A stretch of 64,000 nt of DNA from Chloroflexota bacterium (GTDB taxonomy: Bacteria > Chloroflexota > Dehalococcoidia > UBA2247 > RBG-13-53-26): the NCBI GenBank assembly GCA_016875915.1, contig VGOM01000004.1, positions 49,476 through 113,475 on the forward strand, read 5' to 3'. The notes beneath the pieces were generated by a model that ran no database searches, was not told the origin of the DNA, and saw only the letters and a program-made list of their open reading frames with translations. The first letter of the stretch is position 1. Each line of letters begins with the position of its first letter. This document shows, one piece after another, positions 8,021 to 16,961 of this stretch. The translations under genes and the position numbers were made by a program.

Positions 8021-9070
8021 ATGGCCACAGTTGCTCGAACACTGCCGTGGTATCTCAATCGACACAAGGTCGCCAGCGCCCTGCGCTCGACGTGGAGGCT
8101 GCTCTTTCTTCCCAAGGAGCAGCAGAAGCGGTTCTTCGACTCCTTCGACGTCTTCTCGATGGAGTGGGAGGCACGGCTGGCAGACAACCCCGGGGACTTC
8201 CGGGAGACATCGAGGAAGGTGGCGGACTGGTACTCGGTGGTGAACCTCTTGTGCTCGATCGGTCAGATCGAGAAGATGTACATCCCACCCCGGCTGGAGG
8301 CCGGCAAGAGCGTGCATCACAACCAGCTCCTCTACGAGCGCATGCTCGCGGAAGATCTCCGCGTGGGTCCCGGCGACACCGTGCTCGAGCTGGGCTGCGG
8401 GCGAGGGCGGGTGGCCTACCACGTCCACTCGTTGACCGGAGCCGGGCTCGTCGGTTACAACGTGGACGAGTCGCAGGTCAGGAGTGCCAAGGACTTCGCC
8501 CGGCAGCGCCGGGCTGACAGCCTGTGTCAATTCCATGTGCGCGACCTGAACGACGTGCCGTACCCGCTGCAGGACGGAAGCATCGCGGGTGTATACGAGA
8601 TCGGGGCGATCTGCTACTCCACTGATCTCAGCCGCCTCTTCAAGGACGTCCATCGAGTACTTCGACCGGGCGGGCGGGTGTCGCTGCTCGACATCTGCAT
8701 GCACGACCAATACGACCCCGCCAACCCCGAGCACGTGCGGCTCCTGAGCAAGACGAAGCCGCTGGTCGGGCTTCTCCGCGCGCTCCACTGGCATGACTAC
8801 CAGCGTGCCTTCCACGAGTCGGGCCTGAAGGTGGTCAAGAACGAGAACCCCAGCATCGACGGCCTGATGGTCCCGATGATTGAGTACCTCAACAGGTACT
8901 TCGTCTTGGCGGAGCGGGTGACCAAGGTGGGGACACGGCTCAGGCTGCTGCCCGCCCACCTCTCCAAGCTGCTCACCAGGTTCAACGAGGAGGGGGAGGC
9001 CTTCGTTGCGTTTGACCGAGGCCGGCTCGGCACGATCGCGCAATACATCGTGGCCGAGAAGCCGCACTAG
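8021..9070 (+). CDS. Class I SAM-dependent methyltransferase (sterol-methyltransferase-like)
   Basis: A 349-residue protein with a Rossmann methyltransferase core at about residues 115-230. Motif I is VLELGCGRGR and the following acidic strand ends VGYNVDESQ. The arrangement with a long N-terminal helical region and the VGYNVDESQVRSAKDF stretch resembles ERG6/gamma-tocopherol methyltransferase relatives more than small-molecule O-methyltransferases, but the SMT sterol-box motif was not found. The N-terminus (about 1-50) is basic and hydrophobic and could touch membrane. ATG 8021 follows AAGGAGG. It stands alone between the regulator and the trp promoter. Substrate unknown; a lipid or isoprenoid is a reasonable guess. 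Confidence 0.7.
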   Translation: MATVARTLPWYLNRHKVASALRSTWRLLFLPKEQQKRFFDSFDVFSMEWEARLADNPGDFRETSRKVADWYSVVNLLCSIGQIEKMYIPPRLEAGKSVHHNQLLYERMLAEDLRVGPGDTVLELGCGRGRVAYHVHSLTGAGLVGYNVDESQVRSAKDFARQRRADSLCQFHVRDLNDVPYPLQDGSIAGVYEIGAICYSTDLSRLFKDVHRVLRPGGRVSLLDICMHDQYDPANPEHVRLLSKTKPLVGLLRALHWHDYQRAFHESGLKVVKNENPSIDGLMVPMIEYLNRYFVLAERVTKVGTRLRLLPAHLSKLLTRFNEEGEAFVAFDRGRLGTIAQYIVAEKPH

Positions 9071-9186
9071 GCGCGGGCTTCGCCTTGGCCTTGTGGTGGG
9101 CGTCGGTGACCCTGCCACCATGGAAGCGGTTCAGAACGAGCACAGAGGCCCCCCGCCAAGCGGCCCCCGGCCGGCGCATGCGCATG

Positions 9187-9216
9187 TTGACAAAGGCATT
9201 ATGAGCATTCTATAAT
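9187..9216 (+). promoter_or_regulatory. Sigma-70-type promoter of the trp operon
   Basis: A near-consensus promoter: TTGACA at 9187-9192, an 18-base spacer, and TATAAT at 9211-9216. Transcription would start near 9223, just before the T-box leader. The stretch 9071-9186 upstream, after the methyltransferase stop, holds nothing else I recognise. Confidence 0.85.
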
Positions 9217-9223
9217 GCTGCGC

Positions 9224-9520
9224 AATTGAATAGGTGAAAGGCTGAGAACAGGGAGAGTAGGCTTCCAGCGAGGCACAGAGAGTCGGGGCAGGTGTGAGCC
9301 GACGCTGGCGCAGAAGCTGAATGGGCCTGGGAGCTGCAACCCCAAAGGCATTGCCGAGTAGGGTCTGACGGAAAGGGTACCGTAATCACAACCCAGGGTA
9401 TAGGGCGTTCGCCGAGGCATTGCCCCTGTACCTGAGAAGAGATGGTCTCCGCTGGAGACCAAAGAGGGTGGCACCGCGGATGGAGCCCTCCGCCCCTCAA
9501 TGGAGCGGAGGGCTTATTGT
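9224..9520 (+). ncRNA. Tryptophan T-box leader (riboswitch) upstream of trpE
   Basis: This roughly 300-base leader has the landmarks of a T-box that reads uncharged tRNA. The T-box sequence GGGTGGCACCGCGG lies at 9466-9479. A perfect Stem III (GGTCTCC/GGAGACC, 9444-9460) sits just before it, and an intrinsic terminator follows. In the 3' side of Stem I, GAATGGG places a TGG (Trp) triplet at 9322-9324, the likely specifier codon; GGTGTGAGCC nearby resembles the conserved AG-bulge/loop region. Uncharged tRNA-Trp should favour the antiterminator, so trp genes are read when tryptophan is scarce. The specifier was placed by eye, without a covariance model. Confidence 0.88.
9484..9520 (+). terminator. 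Intrinsic terminator of the Trp T-box
   Basis: A perfect GC-rich stem, AGCCCTCCGC (9484-9493) with GCGGAGGGCT (9505-9514), is followed by TTATTGTTT. It overlaps the position where the antiterminator would compete, as expected for T-box control, and ends about 17 bases before the trpE start. Confidence 0.85.
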
Positions 9521-9537
9521 TTGGGCAGCGGAGAGCC

Positions 9538-11037
9538 GTGGACAGTCTGGAGACTTTACATAAAGACAGCCATCAGGGCAACCTGATCCCGGTGGTCAGG
9601 GAGCTGCCGGCCGACCTGGAGACGCCGGTCTCGGTCTTCCTCAAGCTGGGCAAGCGGGCGCCGTCCTTCCTGCTGGAGAGCGTGGAGAGGGGGGAGCAGC
9701 TGGGCCGGTACTCCTTCATCGGCACCGACCCCTATTTGCAGGTCCAGACCAGCGGGGATGAGGGCCTGGTGCGCAGCAGGCGGGGGACTACGAGCATTGC
9801 CCTGGCCAGGGGCGGGAAGGGGCCCGACCCGCTGCACCTGGTGCAGTCGCTCCTCTCCCGCTACGGGGTGGTCCAGGCACCCGGGCTGCCTCACTTCTGC
9901 GGCGGGGCTGTGGGCTATCTGGGCTATGACGTGGTGGGCTTCTTCGAGGACCTGCCCGGCTGTCGCCACGATGAACTCAGCCTGCCTGACTCGTCCTTCC
10001 TGTTCAGCGACACCCAGGTGGTCTTCGACCACGTGCAGCACAAGATGAAGGTGGTCTCCAACGTACCCGCCGACGGCTCTGGGATGGAAAGGCAGGCGGC
10101 CGCGAAGATCCAGGCTGTCGCCGAGGCCATGCGGAGCGACCTCGTCCCGGAGCCGCGGACCTCCTTTCCGGTGGGGGGGCAGGCCAACCCGGCCCTGGAA
10201 TCGAACTTCTCCGCGGAGCGGTTCTGCGATGCGGTCAGAGCCGCCAAGGAGTACATCCTCAGCGGCGATGCCTTCCAGATCGTCCTCTCTCAGAGGCTGC
10301 GCCGCCGCACAGTGGCCCAGCCCTTCTCCATCTATCGGGCCCTGCGCATGCTCAATCCCTCGCCCTACATGTTCTACCTCGACTTCGGTCACTTCCAGTT
10401 GATCGGCTCGTCTCCGGAGATGCTGGTGAAGCTGGAGGGAGGCCTGGCCGAGACCAGGCCTATCGCCGGTACCAGGCCCAGGGGCAGCAGCGAAGAAGAG
10501 GACCAGGCCACCATCGCCCTCCTGCTGGCAGATCCCAAGGAGAGGGCAGAGCACAACATGCTGGTGGATCTGGGCCGGAACGACATCGGCCGGGTGGCCC
10601 GGCATGGCTCTGTCAAGGTGCCCCTGTACATGGGAATAGAGAAGTACTCCCACGTGATTCACATCGTGTCGTCGGTCAAAGGGGATTTGAACCAGGGCTG
10701 CAGTGCCTTCGATCTCCTCCGGGCCTGCTTCCCGGCGGGCACGGTCAGCGGTGCCCCCAAGGTGCGGGCCATGGAGATCATCGCTGAGCTTGAGGGGACC
10801 CGGCGAGGACCCTACGCCGGCGCGGTGGGCTACTTCGGCTTCGGGGGCAATATGGACACCTGCATCACCATCCGGACCATTGTCATGGTGGGCGACATGG
10901 TCTATCTGCAGGGTGGGGCCGGGATCGTGGCCGACTCCGATCCGATGAGGGAGTACCAGGAGACCCTGAGCAAGATCCAGGTCCTGGACGATGCGGTCTG
11001 TCTGGCGGAGCGCTGGAAGTCCGAGGGCCGGGGGTAG
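9538..11037 (+). CDS. trpE: Anthranilate synthase component I
   Basis: A 499-residue TrpE, which makes anthranilate from chorismate and ammonia as the first step of tryptophan synthesis. The feedback-inhibition LLES motif is present (SFLLESVERG), as are SPEMLVKLEGG, ETRPIAGTRPRG, EHNMLVDLGRNDIGRVA and FPAGTVSGAPKVRAMEII. GTG 9538 is chosen because it lies just after the T-box terminator and gives the normal family length; starts further left would translate through the terminator stem. No glutaminase domain is fused, and no trpG follows, so the ammonia-supplying subunit must be encoded elsewhere. First gene of the trp operon. Confidence 0.96.
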   Translation: MDSLETLHKDSHQGNLIPVVRELPADLETPVSVFLKLGKRAPSFLLESVERGEQLGRYSFIGTDPYLQVQTSGDEGLVRSRRGTTSIALARGGKGPDPLHLVQSLLSRYGVVQAPGLPHFCGGAVGYLGYDVVGFFEDLPGCRHDELSLPDSSFLFSDTQVVFDHVQHKMKVVSNVPADGSGMERQAAAKIQAVAEAMRSDLVPEPRTSFPVGGQANPALESNFSAERFCDAVRAAKEYILSGDAFQIVLSQRLRRRTVAQPFSIYRALRMLNPSPYMFYLDFGHFQLIGSSPEMLVKLEGGLAETRPIAGTRPRGSSEEEDQATIALLLADPKERAEHNMLVDLGRNDIGRVARHGSVKVPLYMGIEKYSHVIHIVSSVKGDLNQGCSAFDLLRACFPAGTVSGAPKVRAMEIIAELEGTRRGPYAGAVGYFGFGGNMDTCITIRTIVMVGDMVYLQGGAGIVADSDPMREYQETLSKIQVLDDAVCLAERWKSEGRG

Positions 11038-11046
11038 GGATAGGAG

Positions 11047-12069
11047 ATGATCAAGGAGGCCATTGCCCGGCTGGTGGAAGGGGCGGACCTGGAACAGGGC
11101 CAGGCCGAGGTGGTGATGCACGAAATCATGTCCGGAGAGGCCACACCGGTGCAGATCGGCGCTTTCGCCACCGCGCTGAGGATGAAGGGGGAGACGGCGG
11201 CGGAGATCGCGGGCTGCGCCCGGGCCATGCGGGCCAGGTGCCTCAGGGTGATCACGGCCACGAAGCCCCTGATGGACACCTGCGGCACCGGCGGGGACGG
11301 TGCGGGCACCTTCAACGTGTCCACGGCCGTGGCCCTGGTCATCGCCGGCGCGGGCGTGCCGGTGGCCAAGCACGGCAACCGCTCCGTGTCCAGCCGCTGC
11401 GGCAGCGCTGATGTGCTGGAGGCCCTGGGGGTGAAGATCGATCTCAAACCGGAAGAGATGGCCCGGTGCATCGACGAAGCGGGCATCGGCTTTCTCTTCG
11501 CCCCGTTGCTTCATCCGGCCATGAAACATGCCGCCCTTCCCAGGCGGGAGATCGGCATCAGGACCATCTTCAACATCCTCGGCCCGCTGACCAATCCCGC
11601 CTCGGCCTCAAGCCAGTTGCTCGGCGTATACGATTCAAAACTGGTGGAGACCATGGCTGTTGTGCTGGACATGCTGGGCGTGCATTCGGCGCTGGTGGTC
11701 CATGGCGCCGGGGGACTGGACGAGCTGTCGCTCTCAGGCACCAACATGGTGGCCCGGCTCCGGGACGGCCGGGTGGACAGCTTCCCGCTCGATCCCCGGG
11801 ACCTGGGGCTGCCGCCGGCCCGGCCGGATCAGATAAGCGGGGGATCGCCGGAGCACAACGCCGCTATGATGAAGGCCGTGCTCGGAGGAGAGAGAGGCTC
11901 CGTGCGGGACACGGTGCTGCTCAACGCCGCGGCCGGACTGGTGGCCGCCGGGAGAGCGGGTGGATTCAAGGAAGGAATGGGACTGGCTGTGCAGTCGATA
12001 GACAGCGGCGCAGCGCTGGGTCGGCTGAATGCCTTGGTCAATCTTACCCAGAGTATGGGGCAGGCATGA
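11047..12069 (+). CDS. trpD: Anthranilate phosphoribosyltransferase
   Basis: A 340-residue TrpD transferring phosphoribose from PRPP to anthranilate. The glycine-rich PRPP loop DTCGTGGDGAGTFNVST and the KHGNRSVSSRCGSADVLEALG motif are intact. The length fits stand-alone TrpD, with no amidotransferase domain. The start lies ten bases after trpE, and its stop overlaps the trpC start (ATGA), which supports translational coupling. Confidence 0.96.
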   Translation: MIKEAIARLVEGADLEQGQAEVVMHEIMSGEATPVQIGAFATALRMKGETAAEIAGCARAMRARCLRVITATKPLMDTCGTGGDGAGTFNVSTAVALVIAGAGVPVAKHGNRSVSSRCGSADVLEALGVKIDLKPEEMARCIDEAGIGFLFAPLLHPAMKHAALPRREIGIRTIFNILGPLTNPASASSQLLGVYDSKLVETMAVVLDMLGVHSALVVHGAGGLDELSLSGTNMVARLRDGRVDSFPLDPRDLGLPPARPDQISGGSPEHNAAMMKAVLGGERGSVRDTVLLNAAAGLVAAGRAGGFKEGMGLAVQSIDSGAALGRLNALVNLTQSMGQA

Positions 12070-12842
12070 CCATCGTCGATGACATAGCCGCGGACGTCCG
12101 CCGGGGGCTGGCCGAAAGGAAGCACCGCGAACCGCTCGCCGGCTTGGCGGGGGGATTGAACATCCATGGGATGCCGCGGGACTTCGGGGCCGCGCTGTGC
12201 GGTGACGGGGTGAGGCTCATCGCCGAGATGAAGAGGGCCTCGCCCTCCAAGGGCTGGCTCTGTCCCCGGCTCGATGCTGGCATGATGGCGCTGAGATACG
12301 CCAGGGGAGGCGCGGCGGCCGTCTCGGTGCTGACGGAGCGCACACGCTTCAAGGGCGACCGGGCCGACCTGACCGCGGCGCGTCTGGCCACGGAGCTGCC
12401 GGTGCTCTGCAAGGATTTCATTCTGGACGAGTACCAGATCCACGAAGCCAGGTTTTGGGGCGCTGACGCCGTGCTGCTCATAGCCTCACTGCTGTCCTCG
12501 GACGAGATGAGGGCGTTCATCGGCATGGCCGAGGGCCTGGGCATGGCTGCCCTGGTTGAGGTGCATACAGAGGCGGAGGTGGAGAAGGCCCTGTCCGCCA
12601 AAGCCGCCATTGTGGGCATCAACAACCGCAGTCTGGCCGATTTCAGCGTGGATCTGGGGACGACGCTGACGCTGCGCCCCCTGATTCCCGACGGGATCAC
12701 CGTGGTCAGCGAGAGCGGGATACGGTCGAGGGCGGACATCTCGGCCCTCAGGGCCGCGGGGGTCAACGCCTTCCTGGTAGGCGAGGCTCTGGTGACCAGT
12801 CCCGACCCCGAGGCCAGGCTGCAGGAGCTGGTGAAGGGCTGA
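12066..12842 (+). CDS. trpC: Indole-3-glycerol phosphate synthase
   Basis: A 258-residue TIM-barrel TrpC, which closes the indole ring from carboxyphenylamino-deoxyribulose phosphate. Signatures include LIAEMKRASPSKGWL (catalytic Glu-Lys pair), LCKDFILDEYQI, VGINNRSL, and VSESGIRSRADI. ATG 12066 overlaps the trpD stop and gives the normal N-terminus; the open frame extends left only as an overlap with trpD. The stop overlaps the trpF start. Confidence 0.96.
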   Translation: MTIVDDIAADVRRGLAERKHREPLAGLAGGLNIHGMPRDFGAALCGDGVRLIAEMKRASPSKGWLCPRLDAGMMALRYARGGAAAVSVLTERTRFKGDRADLTAARLATELPVLCKDFILDEYQIHEARFWGADAVLLIASLLSSDEMRAFIGMAEGLGMAALVEVHTEAEVEKALSAKAAIVGINNRSLADFSVDLGTTLTLRPLIPDGITVVSESGIRSRADISALRAAGVNAFLVGEALVTSPDPEARLQELVKG

Positions 12843-13486
12843 TGGAGAGACGGGGAATGGTCAGGGTCAAGATCTGTGGCATCACCAGCGCCGATGATGC
12901 CCTGGCCGCCGTTGAGTTCGGGGCGGACGCGCTGGGCTTCGTCTTCGCCCCCAGCCCCAGGCAGGTGACGCCGGAGCAGGCGGCCCGCATCGTGGCGATG
13001 CTGCCCCCCTTCGTCTGCACGGTGGGGGTCTTTGTGGACCGTGACGTTGCCGGGGTAGAGGCGGTGATGAAGCTGTGCCATCTCGACCTGGCCCAACTGC
13101 ACGGCGAGGAGACCCCGGCCGACTGCCGGGCCCTGGCCCCCCGGGTCATCAAGTCCTTTGCGGTCAGGGACGAATCGGTCCTGGCCGCGCTGCCCGGGTA
13201 CAGGGTGGCCGCCTATCTGCTCGATACCCACCATGCGGTGCTCAAGGGGGGCACCGGCCGGACCTTCGACTGGAGCATCGCCCGGCGGGCTGCCGCCTGC
13301 GGCCCGGTGATCATCTCCGGCGGCCTGACCGCCAGCAACGTGGGACAGGCCATCGCCATCGGACGGCCCTGTGCCGTGGACGTGGCCAGCGGCGTGGAGT
13401 CGCGGCCGGGTGTCAAGGACCACGCCAGGCTGAAGGCCTTCATAGAAGCGGCCAAGAGCAGCCCGGTTCCCTCAGGGACGGACTGA
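12842..13486 (+). CDS. trpF: Phosphoribosylanthranilate isomerase
   Basis: A 214-residue TrpF, the Amadori isomerase between TrpD and TrpC. It shows the family start VRVKICGIT with its catalytic Cys, [25 protein letters not shown], and [17 protein letters not shown] 12842 overlaps the trpC stop as TGATG; an internal ATG at 12857 would also keep the whole domain. It ends 16 bases before the unusual trpB start. Confidence 0.95.
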   Translation: MERRGMVRVKICGITSADDALAAVEFGADALGFVFAPSPRQVTPEQAARIVAMLPPFVCTVGVFVDRDVAGVEAVMKLCHLDLAQLHGEETPADCRALAPRVIKSFAVRDESVLAALPGYRVAAYLLDTHHAVLKGGTGRTFDWSIARRAAACGPVIISGGLTASNVGQAIAIGRPCAVDVASGVESRPGVKDHARLKAFIEAAKSSPVPSGTD

Positions 13487-13502
13487 GAAAGGGGCAGGCA
13501 AA

Positions 13503-14693
13503 CTGAAGCTACCTGACGAAAAGGGCTACTTCGGCTCCTATGGGGGCAGGTTCGTCCCCGAGACGGTGATGAGCGCCCTGGAGGAGCTGGACAGGGCCTA
13601 TGGGGCGGCCTGCGCCGACCCCGCCTTCTGGAGCGAGTTCGATCTGCTCTGCCGTGACTACGCCGGCCGTCCCACCCCTCTGTATCATGCCCGGGGGCTG
13701 TCGGCCAGGGCGGGTGGGGCCAGCCTGTTGCTCAAGAGGGAGGACCTGCTGCACACCGGGGCCCACAAGATCAACAACGCCCTGGGTCAGGGCCTGCTGG
13801 CCCGGCGGATGGGCAAGGAGAGGATCGTGGCCGAGACCGGTGCCGGACAGCACGGAGTGGCCGTGGCCACGGTCTGCGCCCTGCTCAAGGTGAAGTGCGT
13901 CATCTACATGGGCGACGAGGACGTGCGGCGGCAGTCCAGCAACGTCTTCCGGATGAAGCTCCTCGGCGCCGAGGTCTGCCCGGTATCCAGCGGCAGCCGG
14001 ACGCTGAAAGACGCCGTCAACGAGTCCATCCGTGACTGGGTGACCAATGTGAGGCACACCCATCTCCTTCTGGGCTCGGCGGTGGGGCCGCATCCCTATC
14101 CCGACATGGTGGCCAACTTCCAATCGGTCATCGGCCGGGAGACCCGGGATGAGATGCTGGCCCGGTACGGCCGGCTGCCGGACTGCGTAGTGGCCTGTGT
14201 CGGCGGCGGCAGCAACGCCATCGGCATGTTCCGTCCCTTCGTGGAGCACCTGTCGGTGCGGCTCATCGGCGTCGAGGCGGCTGGGAAGGGACTCGACGGC
14301 AGCAGCCATGCGGCCTCCCTGGTCCGGGGCAGGCCGGGCGTGCTGCACGGGACGAAGTCCTATGTCCTCCAGGATGAAGCCGGTCAGATCGCCTCCACCT
14401 TCAGTATCGCCCCGGGACTGGACTACCCGGGCGTGGGGCCGGAGCATGCCCACTACCGGGACAGCGGCCGGGCCACCTATGTGGCCGTCACCGACGGCCA
14501 GGCCCTGGAGGGGTTCAAGCTCCTCTGCGAGACGGAGGGCATCATCCCTGCCCTGGAGCCATCCCATGCCGTGTATCACGCCGTCCACGTGGCCGCGGAG
14601 TTGCCCCGCGAGGCGCTGATGGTCATCAATCTCTCCGGCCGGGGGGACAAGGATCTGGGCATCGTCTCGGAGGCTCTGGAGGCCGGCCGATGA
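13503..14693 (+). CDS. trpB: Tryptophan synthase beta chain, TrpB1 type (probable CTG start)
   Basis: A PLP-dependent TrpB of about 396 residues condensing indole with serine. The PLP-lysine motif is [13 protein letters not shown], with [10 protein letters not shown] and the phosphate loop [10 protein letters not shown]. The conserved N-terminus [16 protein letters not shown] is encoded upstream of the first in-frame GTG (13566). Between the in-frame stop at 13443 and that region there is no ATG, GTG or TTG, so CTG 13503, preceded by AAAGGGGCAGG, is the best start. The stop overlaps the trpA start (ATGA), as expected for an alpha2beta2 synthase pair. A sequencing error near the start is the alternative. 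Confidence 0.9.
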   Translation: MKLPDEKGYFGSYGGRFVPETVMSALEELDRAYGAACADPAFWSEFDLLCRDYAGRPTPLYHARGLSARAGGASLLLKREDLLHTGAHKINNALGQGLLARRMGKERIVAETGAGQHGVAVATVCALLKVKCVIYMGDEDVRRQSSNVFRMKLLGAEVCPVSSGSRTLKDAVNESIRDWVTNVRHTHLLLGSAVGPHPYPDMVANFQSVIGRETRDEMLARYGRLPDCVVACVGGGSNAIGMFRPFVEHLSVRLIGVEAAGKGLDGSSHAASLVRGRPGVLHGTKSYVLQDEAGQIASTFSIAPGLDYPGVGPEHAHYRDSGRATYVAVTDGQALEGFKLLCETEGIIPALEPSHAVYHAVHVAAELPREALMVINLSGRGDKDLGIVSEALEAGR

Positions 14694-15460
14694 GCCGGAT
14701 CGGCTCGGCCCTGGCCCGGAGGAAGGCCCTCATCGGGTATGTCACCGTGGGCTATCCGTCGCTGGAGGCCACCCTGGAGGTGGTCCCCCTGCTGGCCGGC
14801 TGGGGCTGCGACGTCATCGAGCTGGGCATCCCCTTCTCCGATCCCCTGGCGGACGGCACCACCATCCAGGAGGCGGCCCACCGGGCGCTGGCCAACGGAG
14901 TCACGCCGCGGCTGTGCCTGGAGGTGGCCGCCGAGCTGAGGCGGAAGGTGGCTATCCCTCTGGTGTTCATGACCTACTGCAATCCGGTGCTCAGTCTCGG
15001 CCCGGAGGCCTTCTGCCGGCTGTCGGCCGAGGGAGGCCTCGACGGCCTGATCGTCCCCGACCTGCCCCCCGAGGAGGGTGGGGAACTGGAGACCTGCTGC
15101 GCCGGTGAGGGGATGGACCTGATCTATCTTCTGGCCCCCACCAGCAGCCAGTCGCGCATCGATCTGGTCTCGCAGCGGTCCCGGGGCTTCATCTACCTGG
15201 TGTCGCTGGCCGGAGTCACCGGGGCGCGGCAGGACCTGCCGCCGGATCTGGAGTCATTCGTCGGCCGGGTGAGGAAGAGAGCGGCGCTGCCTTTGTGCGT
15301 CGGCTTCGGCATCTCCACGCCGGAGCAGGCCGGACGGGCGGCCAGGGTGGCCGACGGGGTGATCGTGGGCAGCCGCCTGCTCCAACTGATGGACGGCCGG
15401 CCGTACCGCCGACTTGGTGAGCTGGTGGCCGGAATGAGGGAGGCCCTGGACGCCTCCTGA
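14690..15460 (+). CDS. trpA: Tryptophan synthase alpha chain
   Basis: A 256-residue TIM barrel that cleaves indole-3-glycerol phosphate and channels indole to TrpB. Signatures: [19 protein letters not shown] with the catalytic Glu, [21 protein letters not shown] with the catalytic Asp, and [12 protein letters not shown]. Coupled to trpB1 by an ATGA overlap. The next 145 bases up to the second trpB gene hold no gene I can recognise. Confidence 0.96.
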   Translation: MSRIGSALARRKALIGYVTVGYPSLEATLEVVPLLAGWGCDVIELGIPFSDPLADGTTIQEAAHRALANGVTPRLCLEVAAELRRKVAIPLVFMTYCNPVLSLGPEAFCRLSAEGGLDGLIVPDLPPEEGGELETCCAGEGMDLIYLLAPTSSQSRIDLVSQRSRGFIYLVSLAGVTGARQDLPPDLESFVGRVRKRAALPLCVGFGISTPEQAGRAARVADGVIVGSRLLQLMDGRPYRRLGELVAGMREALDAS

Positions 15461-15605
15461 GCCGGTGACAGTGAAGGATAGAGCATTGCCATGGAAAGGA
15501 GGTGCATATTCAGAGGACAGGCAGGTCATCCGCTCCGGCGGATGAGTGCTTGATGATTGGACGCACATCTCAGGAACGCAGATCAAATCGAGGAAGGAGG
15601 AGTAA

Positions 15606-16961
15606 TTGGACCAGACCAAGTACATGCTGACTGAGAAGGAGATCCCCACTGCCTGGTATAACGTCCAGGCGGACCTGCCCAAGCCGCTGCCGCCCTTGAG
15701 GCACCCGGGCACCACGGAACCCACCATCCTGCCCCCGCCGCTGTTCCCCGCCTCCCTCAACGAGCAGGAGCATAGCAAGGAGCGGTACATCGACATCCCG
15801 GAGGAGATCCAGCAGATCTACCGCCTGTGGAGGCCGACGACCTTGCACCGGGCCCACCGGCTGGAGAAGGCCCTGGGAACGCCGGCCAAGATCTTCTACA
15901 AGTACGAGGGAGAAAGCCCGGCGGGCAGCCACAAGCTGAACACCGCCGTGGCCCAGGCCTACTATGCCAAGAAGGCCGGGGCCAAGAGGCTGGCCACGGA
16001 GACCGGCGCTGGACAGTGGGGCAGTGCCCTGTCCATGGGCTGCTGCTTCATGGGCCTGGAGTGCAAGGTCTACATGGTCAAGGTGAGCTACCACCAGAAG
16101 CCCTACCGCCGCGTGCTGATGGAGGTCTTCGGGGCCAAGGTGGTGCCCAGTCCCAGCCAGGACACCAACATTGGACGCAAGATCCTGGGTGACGACCCCA
16201 ACTGCTCGGGCAGCCTGGGCATCGCCATCAGTGAGGCTGTGGAGGATGCCGCCACCCGTGATGACACCTTCTACTCCCTGGGCAGCGTTCTGAACCATGT
16301 CCTGATGCACCAGACGGTCATCGGGCTGGAGACCAAGAAGCAACTGGAGAAGGCTGACGCCTACCCCGACATCATCGTCGGCTGCATCGGCGGCGGCAGC
16401 AACTTCGCGGGCATGTTCCTGCCCTTCGTGCCGGACAAGCTCAAAGGCAAGAAGATCCAGGTGATTGCGGTGGAACCCGAGGCCTGCCCCAGCATCACCA
16501 AGGGACCCTACACCTGGGACTTCGGAGATGTGGCTGGCATGGCCCCCATAGCCAAGATGCACACCCTGGGACACGGCTTCGTGCCTCCTCCGGTGCATGC
16601 CGGCGGACTGCGCTATCATGGCATGGCCCCCATCGTCTCCCACCTGGCCAATCTGGGTCTGGTCGAGGCCAGGGCGGTCAACCAGACGGCCATCTTCCGC
16701 AGCGCAGTGGAGTTCGCCAAGGCCGAGGGGATCATCCCCGCTCCGGAACCGGCCCATGCCATCAAGGTGGTCTTCGATGAAGCCCAGAAGTGCAAGGAAT
16801 CGGGCGAGAAGAAGACCATCGTCCTGGCCCTGTCAGGTCACGGTCACTTCGACCTGGGAGCCTATGACGAGTACCTCTCGGGCAAGCTCCAGGACTATGA
16901 CTATCCCAAGGAGATGGTAGCCAAGGCCCTGGCCCAACTGCCCAAGGTAGTGGAGGCCTAG
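15606..16961 (+). CDS. TrpB2-type tryptophan synthase beta-like protein
   Basis: A 451-residue PLP enzyme of the TrpB2 subgroup, longer than TrpB1 at its N-terminus ([18 protein letters not shown]). The PLP lysine lies in [32 protein letters not shown] and [12 protein letters not shown] are conserved. TrpB2 proteins typically do not pair strongly with standard TrpA; they are proposed to salvage indole or, in some lineages, deaminate serine. TTG 15606 follows AAGGAGG. It lies 145 bases after trpA, so it may share the T-box transcript. The stop TAG shares a palindromic CTAG with the convergent recF stop. Confidence 0.92.
   Translation: MDQTKYMLTEKEIPTAWYNVQADLPKPLPPLRHPGTTEPTILPPPLFPASLNEQEHSKERYIDIPEEIQQIYRLWRPTTLHRAHRLEKALGTPAKIFYKYEGESPAGSHKLNTAVAQAYYAKKAGAKRLATETGAGQWGSALSMGCCFMGLECKVYMVKVSYHQKPYRRVLMEVFGAKVVPSPSQDTNIGRKILGDDPNCSGSLGIAISEAVEDAATRDDTFYSLGSVLNHVLMHQTVIGLETKKQLEKADAYPDIIVGCIGGGSNFAGMFLPFVPDKLKGKKIQVIAVEPEACPSITKGPYTWDFGDVAGMAPIAKMHTLGHGFVPPPVHAGGLRYHGMAPIVSHLANLGLVEARAVNQTAIFRSAVEFAKAEGIIPAPEPAHAIKVVFDEAQKCKESGEKKTIVLALSGHGHFDLGAYDEYLSGKLQDYDYPKEMVAKALAQLPKVVEA

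Noticed and set aside
9442..9537. Extending trpE upstream to 9442
   Set aside because: It would translate the T-box antiterminator and terminator; the added residues do not resemble TrpE.
9556..11529. A 657-codon minus-strand open frame opposite trpE and trpD
   Set aside because: Antisense shadow of two conserved trp genes, with no recognisable motif.
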